A DNA stretch of 64,000 nt from Prinsepia uniflora (GCA_032719365.1 CM064866.1:5189781-5253780), one strand, 5' to 3'. Shown: positions 1 to 12,178, counted from the stretch's first letter. Notes: a model not told the origin generated them from the letters alone. Made by a program: numbers and translations.

Positions 1-1554
1 TAGTACTTGAAAACGTTGTCTGTAATAAAAAAACTAAGCTGAGCACCTGCTCACCTCCGGGCCAACGGACGGCGTGGGGTTCACGTGGGTGGCGCGAAAT
101 TTTAAACGTACATAATGCCACTTATTTTTGAATGATCACAATCTAGGTGCACTGTCACATTTGGGCATCATTTGGTTCTATTATTACGATGGTACTCCTC
201 AAGGGAAAACACAATCTTGAGTAGATCTTAAGCAAGTTGAATTACTCATAACCTCGTTGAAGTTTTAGTATTAAAGTAAAAAACAATACTTTCAAAGTTT
301 GATTAGATGGTCAGATAAGATCATAAGGAAGGAGGAAGAATTTGATTAGACATTTTCTCTTTCCTTTGATACCGAAAGTGTTCATACCTGCCTAACACGG
401 TTGTTAACATAATTATTCCATTGTTGATATTTGATGGCAATATTTTTTTTATTTGATGGTTTGGATTAGCTTGTTTATTTAGAACAGTTGGGATCGTTAT
501 CTGCTGCGACAATATAATACATATTAGATATTTTTTTAAACATCAATATGCAAAATATTTTATTATATAACTCTCCTGTTGCGATAATCTAAAACTATCG
601 AACTAGCCCGTAATGGTCTAAAATTTATCAACGGACTAGCTTTTGACATCATCGAAATTTTAGATTTCTTTTTGCGAACCAAACAGAATGCAAATCAGAT
701 TGATTTCAAACTAATTCAATTGGAGAATACTTTTGACATAGAAGAACAGAGAACAAATGAAGCTAATTTTACTTGGGAATTGAATTATTCATATTCATTA
801 CAAGTAAAAAAGTAACTGCTATTAATTATTATTTTTATTTCATATTTTAACTCTTTTGGAAATTAATTTATTCACGATAAGTAAAATTTTTTCTTGTCGG
901 CTACTTTTTGGTGTGACTAATTGTGAAGTTGTCAAACATGTAAAAGATAATTAAAATTCATGGTATTATTGTGCAGGTCTTAATCATCATAACCTATCCA
1001 TGGAGCTAGACCACATGACCAAAAGGATGAAAATGAAAAGAAGGAATTAACTTTTTCTCATGGAATCATCCCAATTCCCAAGGTCCCAGCTAAAACAGAA
1101 GGAATGGCATAACCGTCATTATCAAGAAATTAGATGATAAATTGGGAGGAAAGGAAATGAATGGCAAGGTTGATGCAAGTAAGTGGAAGTTTCTCGAAGA
1201 GTATAACTGTATAAGTTGACAACTTGTACGCGTTTCAGCCCATAAAACAATTAATGGCGATGCGTCCTCAGAACACGACAATCACAACGTAATCTAATCC
1301 CTTTCCTCGTCCTTCCCATGAGAGCTTTCAGAGTTTCAGAGTTCAGACCCTTCTCTCTCTCTTTCTCATTCTTTTCTATTGATTGTTTATTTTTCTGGGT
1401 TCTCTTCCAATCTGATTTTCCTTTTGTTTTTTTTCCCTTAGTTATTTACTACGTCTGTGATTAAGAGCAAGTATTTGACCAGGACTTAGACAAGAGGAAG
1501 AAGAAAAGAAGTTGAAGAGTAAAGGAAACTAAAGGAAAAGGAGCAAAAGCGAAG
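1..1554. other. 5' flank of the NAT gene, no gene seen
   Basis: No open frame here has domain content or a codon pattern that I recognise. The DNA is mostly AT-rich with short homopolymer runs. The last 200 bases before the ATG at 1555 become pyrimidine-rich and then purine-rich, as is common in plant leaders. The promoter of the NAT gene must lie in this stretch, but I cannot place a TATA box or start site with confidence. Confidence 0.6.
1347..1438 (+). promoter_or_regulatory. Pyrimidine-rich tract, probable 5' leader
   Basis: A long CT-rich run (repeated TCTCTC and TTTTCT blocks) lies about 120-200 bases upstream of the NAT start codon. Such Y-patch or CT tracts are typical near plant transcription starts and in 5' UTRs. 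Placement by composition only; no transcript evidence is available. Confidence 0.3.
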
Positions 1555-4500
1555 ATGGGGGGAGAACAACACCACCACCCTCCGCCACCTGTGGTTTCTG
1601 CGCCGCCCTCTCAGCTACCTCTTGGAGCCGCCAAGGGTCCCATCTGGACTCCAGCTGAGCAGCTCCATCAGCTTCAGTATTGCATCCACTCCAACCCCTC
1701 TTGGCGTTAGTCTTTCTCTTTCTCCTTTTTATTTTCTGGGTTTTTGGCATTTATTCGTACCAAAATTGCTGTATGCCATACTTTTTGGGATCCTGCAGGA
1801 AAATAAATTATTAAAGCTGGGTTCTTTTTAATTGGTTGATTGAAAAGTTTCATGCTTTTTCAATGCTACTTTTTTAGTTTAAGAGCTGCATCCCTTATTA
1901 ATCAATTGGATGCGCTTGAGAATTTTAAAGATTCTCTTTTTATGTCAGTTCCTGTGGGTTTGAATTGTTTCCTAATTTTGCAGATCCCTCTTACTATTTG
2001 TGGTTCTGAATCTTTAATCCATTTTTATGTTGGAATCCTGGGGTGTAATTAGTAATTACAAACAATAAACATGACTTTCATTTCATACCCCTTTTCAAGT
2101 TATCATGCTCAGAAGAATACCAATAATTTACAGCTAAAATTGTTTCTAATTGATTTGATTTTTACAGCGGAAACATTCGTACTTGCATTTCAGCACTATA
2201 TTGTGATGCTTGGATCTATAGTTTTGATTGCCAGCACACTCGTGCCTCGGATGGGCGGGGATCATGTAAGTTGTGTCCTTCATATCAGCAATTTTATAAT
2301 ACCAGCTAAGATTAGTGATTACATTATTAGCTTTGATGTTTATGTTTCACGTTTATGCTTTCTTCGAATAGGGTGATAAAGCCCGCGTGATTCAAACGAT
2401 GCTGTTTATGGCTGCAATAAACACATTGCTTCAAACATTCCTTGGTACAAGGCTTCCAACCGTGATGACTGCATCGTTTGCTTTTACCCTACCGGTGTTG
2501 TCAATCATCAATGATTATTCTGATCGGAATTTCAGAAGTGAACATCAGGTATGTGAAGCTCAAAACACTTTATTGATTTTTCAATTACCATCATTATGTG
2601 GATGGACGGAGAGAATTGAGAGGTATATTTTATTGGGTCATGGCTATATTACGTTTCCATTGATTACTTCTTAAAATTGCTTTGAATCAAACTCATTTTA
2701 TAACTTTGAGACATATTTAAGTACTTGGATTAGTGATTGAACTTGTGGATGATTGCAGAGGTTTGAGGTGACAATGAGAACGATTCAAGGGTCCCTTATT
2801 GTTGCTTCCTTCATCAACATCTTCATTGGATTTAGTAGGGCATGGGGGAGCTTTACAAAGTACGTAATCATAATACACCTGAAGTTCGGTCAGGTTTTGC
2901 TAATCCATATTTTCTAACTATCATCGCTTTTCTTAATTTGTCTCCTTTACAGATTCTTTAGTCCCATTGTTATCGTGCCAGTGGTTTGCGTGGTCGGTCT
3001 TGGTTCTTTCGCGAGGGGCTTTCCACTTGTAATATCTCTGATAAACAAGCACTCCAATCACTTTCCTAACATTCATACGAATAATATGATATTGTCAAAA
3101 CCGCTCTCACTCTTCTATGTTCTTCGCAGCTTGGTAATTGTGTGGAAATCGGCCTGCCTATGCTGATTCTGCTCGTCATTACCCAACAGGTACTTAACTA
3201 TATCCAATCTGCTACTTTTTGCTCTTAGAATATAATTCTAAAGTTAACAAAGTTATATTGTTTCGGCAGTATATCAAGCGTGTTGTTCCTAGAGCTCATT
3301 TCATACTTGAGAAGTTTGCTTTGCTTCTCTGCATTGGACTTGTCTGGTCATTTGCTGCTATCCTGACTGAGGCGGGTGCTTATAACAATGTTAAACAGCA
3401 GACTAAACTAAGTTGCCGCACCGATCGCACTTTCCTTATATCATCTGCTCCTTGGTATGTACAGATATTCAGGCTTTCTTGCTTGCATAATGAAGTTACT
3501 CAATTCTTTTCAGAAGATCAATCTTTTTTCCTGACTTAATGTTGTTTCAAATGAAGGATTAAATTCCCATACCCATTTCAGTGGGGTCCACCCATTTTCC
3601 GAGCAAGCCATGTCTTTGGAATGATGGGAGCAGCACTTGTTACAACTGCAGAGGTCGATATCTACCCGACAGAATTTAAACTTCAAAACTAGTGGAAATT
3701 TCTTTTGACGTGTATACTTCCGAAGCTCTGATATTTATCGATAACTGATTCTTTATGAAGTAAATAATATTTTCTGTCGCAGTCAACCGGAACATACTTT
3801 GCAGCAGCACGGCTTGCTGGTGCCACCCCCCCTCCAGCTGCTGTAATCAGCCAAAGTGTTGGTATTCAGGTGCGGCTGAAAACTGTCATGGAGTTCAAAA
3901 TTGCTGAAAAAAGAAACCCATATTGCTAAACGGATATGATAATATGTGATTGTGAATATTTTCAAATGCAGGGAATTGGCTTGCTGCTTGAAGGAATTTT
4001 TGGAGCTGCTGTTGGTAGCACCGCATCCGTGTAAGAAAGAAAAGCCTTTTACTTGACATATCTTGATATTCCTTTTAAAACAAGTAGTTAAATGGCTTGG
4101 TAGCTAATGAAGGATAGGAATTTACTAGCACCTCTAAATGACGCTGCAGTGAAAATGTCGGCCTCCTTGGATTGACACACATAGGAAGCAGGAGAGTGGT
4201 GCAGATCTCGTCTGCTTTCATGTTCTTCTTCGCCATATTCGGTTCGTTCTTCCCTTCCTTTTTGAAGTGAACTTTTATACATTCCCCGGGTTTCCCGCAC
4301 TGTTTGATGATAGTGTTAACTTGTGTCTTTCAGGCAAGTTTGGTGCTTTCTTTGCATCAATTCCTTTGCCGATATTTGCTGCCATATACTGTGTGTTGCT
4401 TGGGATTGTCGGTGAGTGACTGTTCTTATTTCAATTCTTTTTATATGTGCTCATTCATCATGAAAAGCTTTAATACTTGTTTCGTATATCTGCAGCTGCT

Positions 4501-4956
4501 GTTGGGATCACATTCATGCAGTTTGCCAACAGCAATTCCTTGAGAAATATGTATGTTCTGGGTCTTTCCCTGTTCCTCGGAATATCAATACCTCAATATT
4601 TCATCTCAAACACCAGTCCAAATGGTCTTGGACCAGTTCAAACAGACGGTAGATGGGTAAGTTTCATATTCACACTCAATCGAGTGAATCCCTCTCTCTC
4701 TTCTAATGATTGATGCTTCATTTTCTATGGTCTGCAGTTTGATGATATATTGAACACAATCTTCTCATCAAGCCCAACGGTGGCAATAATGGTTGGGACC
4801 CTGCTGGATAACACGCTTGACGCGAAGCATGCATTTGATGACAGAGGGCTTTCATGGTGGAGACACTTCCAGAGCAGGAAGGGAGATTCTAGAAATGAGG
4901 AATTCTACAGTCTACCTGTGAGAATACGTGAGTACATCCCTTCCCGATTTCTCTGA
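1555..4956 (+). CDS. Nucleobase-ascorbate transporter (NAT/NCS2 family), 14 exons
   Basis: Plasma-membrane nucleobase/ascorbate permease of the xanthine/uracil permease family, closest by recall to the plant NAT6/NAT7 group. Exons that I joined by frame and GT-AG sites: 1555-1705, 2168-2265, 2372-2548, 2759-2859, 2953-3028, 3130-3189, 3270-3454, 3557-3653, 3783-3869, 3972-4030, 4150-4241, 4334-4411, 4496-4656, 4738-4956. Together they give 1641 nt, 546 residues plus TGA, a normal family length, with no break. The N-terminus is His/Pro-rich (GGEQHHHPPPP) and cytosolic. The family QH motif is seen as FQHY (about residues 58-61) in the first membrane segment. The NAT signature ENVGLLGLTHIGSR (about 365-378) sits at the start of exon 11; it has His where I would expect Arg. 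Many hydrophobic segments fit a 12-14-helix carrier. The C-terminus ends REYIPSRFL. Start chosen: the first in-frame ATG, which gives the usual N-terminal layout (WTPAEQLHQLQYCIHSNPSWPET). Substrate specificity cannot be read from the sequence. Confidence 0.95.
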
Positions 4957-5870
4957 ATATACACGACCACGACGGCGGCGACCTCATGTTTATAAACTGT
5001 GATCAGATTAATTAGTTGTCTTGATGTGCAATATGTGAAGGTGGTTGTTAATTATATCATATAGACAACTTATATATCTCATTTGCCTTTTGGGAGCTCC
5101 TTTTTTTTTTTTTTTGGTTAATGGTTACTTGGTTACCAAAAGGGACCAAACACAAAAGGGCTAAGAAAACTGGAACAGAAGAAAACCTATTGCTTATTGA
5201 AAGAAGGAACTCAAAATATTTAGCATATTCTGAAAGATGAAGCTCTAATTTAAGGTACTCTTATCTTTGGTAGTTATTAGTTATGCGAATTTGGTCGCTT
5301 ATTGGATGTGAAAGTAGGAATTCCATATTGTCGATAATGTATTGATAACTTGCTTCTAGAAAAATATTAATGATAATATTGAAAATTTGTTATTTTGTTT
5401 CGCTGAATTATGACAAGGTGTTATCATATTACGTGTGGATTTAATTAATTTTCTAGTTCAACTTGTTTCTAATCACAAAGTACTTCTAATAAAGTGATTG
5501 ACATATTTTGTTTTGGTTCTTTCATATTTATCAGTTTGTTTCTGGCCAAGTGATTGACATATTTTATTATCACATTTTATTTTGGTTCTTTCATATTTAT
5601 CAGTTTATTTCTGGCAAAATAAACAATAATATGTACATCCGTCTCCTTCTTCACCCGCTGCATCATCCCTTTTACTTTCCTAAGCCTTCCGCCGCGCACT
5701 CAATTGTATTGGGCTCAACACCGAACTATGACATCTCCATTTTTTTTTTCTATGTATATCTATTTTGACTCAAAGAAAATGAATGAATTTGAATTGAGAG
5801 TTTGATCAAATCAATTGGTTTGTGTTTCTGGAATTTTTGCAATATATGTTTGTGATTGTTGATTACAATC
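4957..5870. other. NAT 3' flank / probable 3' UTR
   Basis: Non-coding, AT-rich sequence after the NAT stop codon. It holds a T15-like run near 5100 and AT-rich stretches that could carry the poly(A) signal, but no single site stands out. No gene is seen. The 3' part contains a short direct repeat, annotated separately. Confidence 0.55.
5491..5615. repeat. Short direct duplication
   Basis: A segment beginning AAGTGATTGACATATTTT and ending TTTCTGGC occurs twice, about 5491-5546 and 5548-5615. The second copy has roughly 11 extra bases in the middle. The 36-base cores 5511-5546 and 5580-5615 differ at about one position. It is probably a local tandem duplication. Confidence 0.75.
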
Positions 5871-6972
5871 TCAACTCTCTGATTGGATTGGCTTGGCACG
5901 CTTGAGCCTAAGCTTTTCGACCAACTCGTCTACCTGCCCACCATCTGTTTGATTTCGGGGCTAAACCCCTATCTTGGGCGATCTAGGACCCTCGGACACG
6001 AAGCGGCTAGCGATGGTTGTGCCTTTCCCATTGGGTGTCATTGGTGGGGATTCTGGAGGCCATCTGTTCTTCTCACTCGGCTTCCTTAATGGAATTTACA
6101 AATTGGCAACAACAATCTCAAATAGTCAATCCCACTGAAGCCGGATATACAAACGAAGGGAATTATGATTTAGATGGTGGCATGAGAAATCCAGAAGTTG
6201 GCAAATGTTTATGTACATCAATTGTGACACAGAGAAACAAGAACATGAGCGAACATGAGCATTTGACTGACATACCAAGGGTTCAAGAGTTCAAAGTCAT
6301 GGGTCAGAAGGATATTGTTAGGGCGCATATCACGATGAACAATGCAACCCACCCTGAATTCTTCATGAAGGTATCTCAACCCTCGAGCTGCTCCAACTGC
6401 AATTTTTTGTCGCACATACCATTTTAATGGTCTTCAAACCGTCTCCCCCATTGGATCACTGCATACAAACGGAGGAATTACGGTTACAATGGTGGCATGA
6501 TTCATCAAACACTTAGCCCCATAGTCGCTCCATACAAATGAAGGGAGTTATGGTTATGGTGGAAGTTTGGCTGACCAAAACCAGATGATGAATCACTTTC
6601 CAACCTGATCCTATAATTCAGGCTCCTTCACGCAGTTGCTCCGCGGTGGCACCTCAATGTCACAGCTGCTCTCAAACATCAGACAATGGGTTTCATACTT
6701 GGAATATACATTGGGTATCCTCATTTCGATTGTTGTGCGATTTTCTTGGGTTGTATTGGCCTCCACTGACCTCTTTTTGTGCGATTTCGAGCGAGGAACT
6801 ACAACAACGATGTCGACCCGACAAACTACCAGGACTCGAAAGAGACCCGATTATGGTGAGCATGTTTAAGGAAATCTTTGAACCCAAATTTTGACTCCAA
6901 ACGGTTCGACACACAGAGTACTACTGTTTGAGCTAATTCCATGTGGTTTCTTGGTGCGAGGAACAACAATGG
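5871..6972. other. Relic DNA between NAT gene and retroelement nest
   Basis: Higher-GC DNA without an intact gene. It contains one kinase exon relic on the minus strand (annotated separately). It also has three degenerate copies of a motif near 6147-6185, 6463-6500 and 6531-6570 (ATACAAACGAAGGGAATTATG-like followed by GGTGG), which would read roughly as YTNEGNYGYxGG in one forward frame. All frames are broken by stops. It may be shuffled exon debris captured by a transposon. I do not recognise the rest. Confidence 0.4.
6276..6421 (-). pseudogene. Orphan exon of a PERK/SELMODRAFT_444075-like protein kinase
   Basis: The minus strand encodes about 45 residues of kinase subdomains VIa-VIb: RQKIAVGAARGLRYLHEE, then IVHRDMRPNNILLTHDFE. 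The catalytic-loop HRD and the downstream Asn are present. RDMRPNNILLTHDFE is characteristic of the plant 'inactive protein kinase SELMODRAFT_444075'/PERK-like group. The similarity stops after DFELL, just before a good donor (TTG|GTATGT) at 6275/6274. No ATP-binding loop or DFG/APE segment is found nearby, so this is one isolated exon and the gene is dead. It may have been copied here by a transposon. Confidence 0.7.
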
Positions 6973-7482
6973 TGTAAGACCCGTTTCAGACCCGCGAACT
7001 CGGCCCGAAGATTTTAAACTCTAGAGAAGGTAATATCGATTCTTGTTACTTCTATTAGGTTGTTGAGGCGATACGTGTTATCCTGAGCTAACTACATGGC
7101 ACTTTTGGCAAGGTTTGAACCTAGGATGATGCACGATGTTCTTCGCGGATTTATGACCTTTCGAGGATTCTGAGTTTGTTTCGAGCTTCTATAGGTATAA
7201 AGTTTGAACTCTAGACTAAGTTATGAATATGTAGACGAAATCCTGAGTGAAATGGGCTATTTTCCAATTTTCTGGCCTCCATGAACGGCGACGGGGGCGA
7301 CGGTCCGGTCGTCTTCTCCAGCGAGATTTCGGTGACTCGATCTGTCATCAAAATTGACAGACAACGTTAGAAGTTAACAGAATATATTAACGACGTTATT
7401 ATATTCCGTTAGGTTCTAACAGTGTCAAAGAAGACGTTAGGGAAGGAATATTCCAAAAATATACCATACATGAGGCACATGT
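6973..7482 (+). mobile_element. Left part of an old LTR interrupted by element E1
   Basis: Begins TGTAAGACCCG, the LTR start motif of this nest, preceded by AATGG. It runs into the E1 insertion (TSD CGCAC at 7483-7487). The sequence resumes at 15362 on the other side of E1 and is split again by a solo LTR at 16169. The far end is not found with certainty, so I cannot prove a TSD for this copy. Confidence 0.55.
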
Positions 7483-7487
7483 CGCAC

Positions 7488-10400
7488 TGTCAGGACCCAC
7501 CCCGGTTTCGCCCCGAAACCCGAGGTAAATCCCGCTCCCGTCTGACTCCCCGAAACAACAAGCAAGTAAAACTCACTCAACCCAGTCAGACGCAGGAGTA
7601 ACAATGTTCCAAAGTTATCATGTACAGAGCATAGTACGAAAATACAAGGAAAATAAAAACCGATAAATTACACGCACACGAAAGACTTTAAACTATTCCG
7701 GGATCCCCTACGTCACTTCTATGCCTCGGACATTGCCTCGACGTCAAGACCCCGCACTAGCTCCACAACCTGGAGGGCAATTTAAAAACACAAGGTGTGA
7801 GTGGACCATAATAAATGAAAAGTTCTAAAACCATTTATCAGAAAACCGAGTTTAACCCTCCGTTATGAAAGCCACATGCATAACCAACAGTTATTAACAC
7901 AGGTATAAATCAATTCTAAAAAAAACATCATAAGAAACAGAAACACTATAAAACAGTGAGAAAAACCAGAGCATGTGAAATATAGAACCGTATCATAAAC
8001 CATGAACATGAAATCATCATTTTCCGATCAAACCTGCTGGACCTATCCGAGTCTTTAAACTCCCGAGTCTTTAAACTCAATCCAGGCCTTAATCATATCC
8101 AAGTCTTTAAACTCAAGGCCTACGGGGGAAATATCAATATATCCGAGTCTTTAAACTCCCGAGTCTTTAAACTCAATCCGGGTCTTTAAACCCAATCCGG
8201 CCGGTCCCCCGTCACATATATCCGGGTCTTTAAACCCAATATCCAGATCCAGCAAATCCAATCCCAAAATCATTTGAAAACCATTTACCAATCCACATCC
8301 AAACCCGAATCCGAAATCACTGGTCCGATACCCTTCTGGCATCCAGAACCGTCATTCCGAACCCAAATCCGGAATCCACTTTCCAACTTTAAAACCAGAC
8401 TCCGCTTTCCGAAAATCATTTAATTGCTAAATCATGTTTCAAAATCCTTTTGAAAGCAATCAAACTAGTTATCCTTTAAAAATCCCAAAACCCTGGCATT
8501 TTACTCAGAAATCGACATTTCTCGTAAAACGTGCCAAATACCGTATTTCTCGAAAAACGTGCAATAATGTAAAACCAACCAAACATATTCAATAAACATA
8601 GAATCATAATCAAAATCATAAAACAATTATAGAAAACAGTTATGCATGCTCGAGTTTAAGGAAAAAGGTCCACTCACAGTACTGAGCCCTACTCGCGTCC
8701 TGAACGTCCCGCACGTTCCTCGACTTCCTCGGAAAATCCCGATCCTGTTCACAATCATCAAATTACGTCACTAACACGTTCATGAAAGTTCATCTAAATT
8801 TCCTCAAAATTCCCCGAATCGAAAACGTAAAACCCGGGACCTTAAACTTTCACCCTCGCGGAATTAACCTCAAACGGCTTTCGATTGACCCGAAACCAAC
8901 TCCATTGAACTCACCATAACTCCTAGACCAAAAATTATGTTGACCGTTTTCCCCATCGCCGCCGCACGCACCCCCACGCGCCGCCCAAAGTGGCTGCGAG
9001 TGGCCCTCACGCGCTGCTACAGTGCACCGTCTTCCTCAGACGAACCCGGTTCGGCACAGTGGTCTGCAACTCAGACCGGCGTCAGCGGTTCACCGCCGTG
9101 CCTGCACGGTTTCTCTCCCTTTCCTCACCAACAACATCGTCCAGACCAACCCTACTGATTCCCCAACTCCGTTCACCTCGACACTGTCCCTAGCCCGTCG
9201 ACTGAACTCGAAACCAGACGGCCAACTCCCCCTGTTTCACGATCCAGCCACCCAGCTCACCTCCCTTCACGGTGGCTTCACCAAACTTTTCCCTGGACCT
9301 CAATGAACCTAAAACAACCCTCCTAGACCTTCGACTCAGCCCCAAGCTCGACGACTTTGGGTTCGCACATCACGGCAAAACAGAGCACCAAAGTGCCTGC
9401 CGTCGTCTGAGCTCTACCGTGTACACCCCCGTCACGGCGACCATCCCAGTCGACGCCTAGGACCCTCCTGAACCTTACCCTGACCTCCATTCCTCTCGAC
9501 TCTAAGCCTAACCTCACGACTTTCACGTTGAACCTCAACGGGAAAACAGAGTATCGAAATGGGGACGAGGAAATTACCTGCCTCCTGTCGCCGCCGTGAG
9601 CTCAGCCATGAGGTAGTAGCTCCTCCTGTCTTCCTCCGTCCTCTGAGCACTTCCCTTGACCTCGAGTGATCGATCACGGCAGGACCACCACCCAACTTCT
9701 CTGTTTTTCTCCCTGAGTTCCTCCCTGGTTCCCGTGGCTCACACCTCACACACACACACACCCGCTGCACCTCTCAAACCACTCACCAGCTTCCCTTCGA
9801 CCTCCCGTCCCTCACTCACTCACCAGAACACATCAACCACCACAATCAGCCTTCCAATTCTCTCAAATTCCTCCCTCTGTTTCTCTCTGTGTGTCGAAGA
9901 ACAAGAATGCATAGCACGGGTGCACCCCAATTATTTGGGCCGTGAATGCACAGGATTTCACCAGAATCCTCTACACATCTGCCACCTGTCACAATCCACT
10001 CCAATCCTTTCCCACCTGGTTCAATCTCAGCCTTCCAATTCCTTCTTTCTGCACAAATCCCAATGTGCAGAAAGACCAAATTACCCTTCCTTTTTAACTC
10101 ATTTTTACGGTTTTGCCACAACTTCCTAGACCCATATCTCTCACCTCGTAAGTCCGATGAATATGTGCCGCCTGTCATCGAACTCAGGACGACAAGAACT
10201 ATCTAACCATCCTAGGTCAACGTACCAAAACCCGAGTCTACAAAAAGTCAACTATTCCCCCCTATGTTACCAAAATTACGGTTAGGCTCTCAACCTTCCG
10301 AACATCACAACTTCCTCCTCGGATGTCGGAATCAGACGTGCCACCTACCTATGGATTCGTGACGTCCTAAACTACGTCCTGGTCACCAGTCAAAGTTCAT

Positions 10401-10558
10401 CGAACCACCCGAACTAAAAGTCAACGTTTTGCCCGAACCAGGGGCAAAATCGTCATTCTACACTTACGGACCTATCGGGACCACCTAACCGCCGCTTAAC
10501 CTCACTAATCCCACCTTAATCACACTACTAATCCCGACTCTCGGGACGGGTTGTTACA
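7488..10558 (-). repeat. 3' LTR of E1
   Basis: On the + strand it starts TGTCAGGACCCACC and ends GGGACGGGTTGTTACA. It contains seven copies of GAGTCTTTAAACTC or its compensated form GGGTCTTTAAACCC between 8049 and 8236. The inverted bracket TGTGAGTGGAC (7796-7806) / GTCCACTCACAG (8668-8679) surrounds them. A run of (CA)n is near 9748. Open frames inside (for example 9656-10129) have no similarity that I recognise and are mirrored in the other LTR; I take them as non-coding. Confidence 0.95.
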
Positions 10559-10572
10559 ATCTACCCCCCTAA
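10559..10572 (-). other. Polypurine tract of E1
   Basis: Read on the minus strand this is TTAGGGGGGTAGAT directly before the LTR start TGTAACAACCC. It is preceded by AATTTCGGGGACG, the usual signature upstream of the plus-strand primer site in plant gypsy elements. It fixes the element's orientation as minus. Confidence 0.85.
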
Positions 10573-11011
10573 AAAGAATTACGTCCCCGAAATTCCACAG
10601 CTAGTTCCCGACACCTAGGGTCTCCTACCCGGTCATCAACACTCGGTCAATATCAACTGCTTCTGGGTTTCCTGTCTATCATCTCCACCTTGGGTATTTC
10701 ACGCTATCCCCAACTACTGTTATCACGACCAACCCTCGCTATGTAACAACTGCATGATGTACGCAAGGGAAACTCTATGAACAGAAAACAAAGGTATTAT
10801 AAAATACCTTATGTCAGAGTACCCGACAGAAGTCATGGAGTACATCCTCGTATACAACCACCCTACCTTCCCGAAACAACTCGACTACTAACCCACACAA
10901 TCGACCACCCATCTCCCTCGGCTGCTAAATTTACAAAGTCCTAAAGGCAAACTCTAGCTTGTGGGTTCTCTCCTTCAATAACCTCATATCGATCAGTTAT
11001 AGTCACTCCTT

Positions 11012-12178
11012 TCATGTACCTTCCGTCATCCTGCTACTACAGCACTCCCCGGTCCACCTAGGGAAACTCCTTCTAGACTCTACCCTGGGATCCAACAACC
11101 CAAAACTAATCAGCACAACCAAAGTAATATAAGTACCTGTCCCCGCATCTGGTGTCGACTGACCCTCCTGCTGAGTCATCGAGAACACTCGGGCCTGAGA
11201 TCCCGACGCTCTACCACGTCCCCTCGAACTACTAGTGGCAGTGCCACCACCTCTTCTCGGGCTTGCTGTCCCTGACGCTGTACTCTGTCCGGACTCTGCT
11301 CCTCCTCGAGCTACACCACCATCCTGTGGTAACCGTGGACACTCACGTCGGAAATGACCCCGCTCCCCACAGTAGAAACACACATTCCAACCTGGTCCAC
11401 TGCTCGGTCTCCCTGTGGACGCTACAGACGTCGCACTAGCTTGCGGAGTCGGCGGTGCTCGTTACCCCTGAAATCCTGAACTCTGGAAACTGCCAGGCCT
11501 ACTAAAACGATCATCGCCTGACGACGACGCTCCACCGAAGTTGCCCCTTTTCGGTGTCCGCTGGCTCGAAGTTCCAGGAATAGATAGTTCCCGGTGGCGC
11601 ACCGGCAAACTAGCCTCCACCCTTACCGCAGCATCCGACAAGTCTCGGAGGGTAGCAAAAGATCCAGCCGTCACTATGGCACGAATCTCACCTCGCAAGC
11701 CCAATTCAAACCTACGGCATTTCTCGGCTTCAGTGGCCACAAAAGCAGGAGCAAACCGAGACAACATCTGGAACTTCCGTTCATACTCAGCCACCGTCAT
11801 ATTCCCTTGTTGGAGATGCAAGAACTCCGCCTCCTTGGCATCTCGGAAAGAACGAGGATAGTACTGCTCCAGGAACCGTTCCCTGAACGTCTCCCAGGTC
11901 ACACTATGGGCATCCCAACCGGACAACTCGAGGGTATACCACCACTCATACGCCGTACCATCTAGTAAAAATGTAGCCAACAATACTCGCTCCTCCGGCG
12001 GACAATGCATCACCGCAAAAATCCGCTCAAGTCTGGTAATCCACCTCTGGGCTTCCTCAGGATCAGCCCCACCACTAAACGTAGTCGCCCCGAGCCTCTG
12101 GGCTCGCTCAATAGTAGCACTCTCCGTCTCTCTTGCTACTTGTTCAGGTTGTGGAGAGGGTCTACGTCTCGGAGGCAT
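11012..12178 (-). pseudogene. gag: E1 gag polyprotein, one in-frame stop
   Basis: Capsid/nucleocapsid protein of a Ty3/gypsy element. From the ATG at 12178 (MPPRRRPSPQPEQ) the frame carries a Retrotrans_gag domain, including DPEEAQRWITRLERIF, YEWWYTLELSG, FRERFLEQYYP and MTVAEYERKF. A zinc knuckle CFYCGERGHFRREC (C-X2-C-X4-H-X4-C, about 11383-11340) follows, with an SRGRGRASG-rich tail. A TAA at 11462-11464 interrupts the frame just before the knuckle; the same frame resumes on the other side, so a single substitution would account for it. After RVFSMTQQE, where protease normally begins, similarity ends and the sequence passes to the 3' non-coding part. About 388 codons with read-through. Upstream in-frame ATGs in the LTR are not the start. 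Confidence 0.9.

Noticed and set aside
6017..6427. 136-codon plus-strand frame
   Set aside because: It overlaps the kinase exon relic on the other strand and includes one copy of the degenerate motif, but has no domain and no conserved start context. Left as relic DNA.
8049..8236. Regular short repeats as a CRISPR array
   Set aside because: Units are 14-base palindromes with irregular spacers in a plant LTR, repeated in the partner LTR. There is no array architecture or cas gene.
9656..10178. Several 70-157-codon frames on both strands near 9.3-10.2 kb, repeated at 14.1-15.0 kb
   Set aside because: They are in the two LTRs of E1. Overlapping frames on both strands come from GC-rich, stop-poor sequence; some are lengthened or broken by single-base differences between the LTRs.
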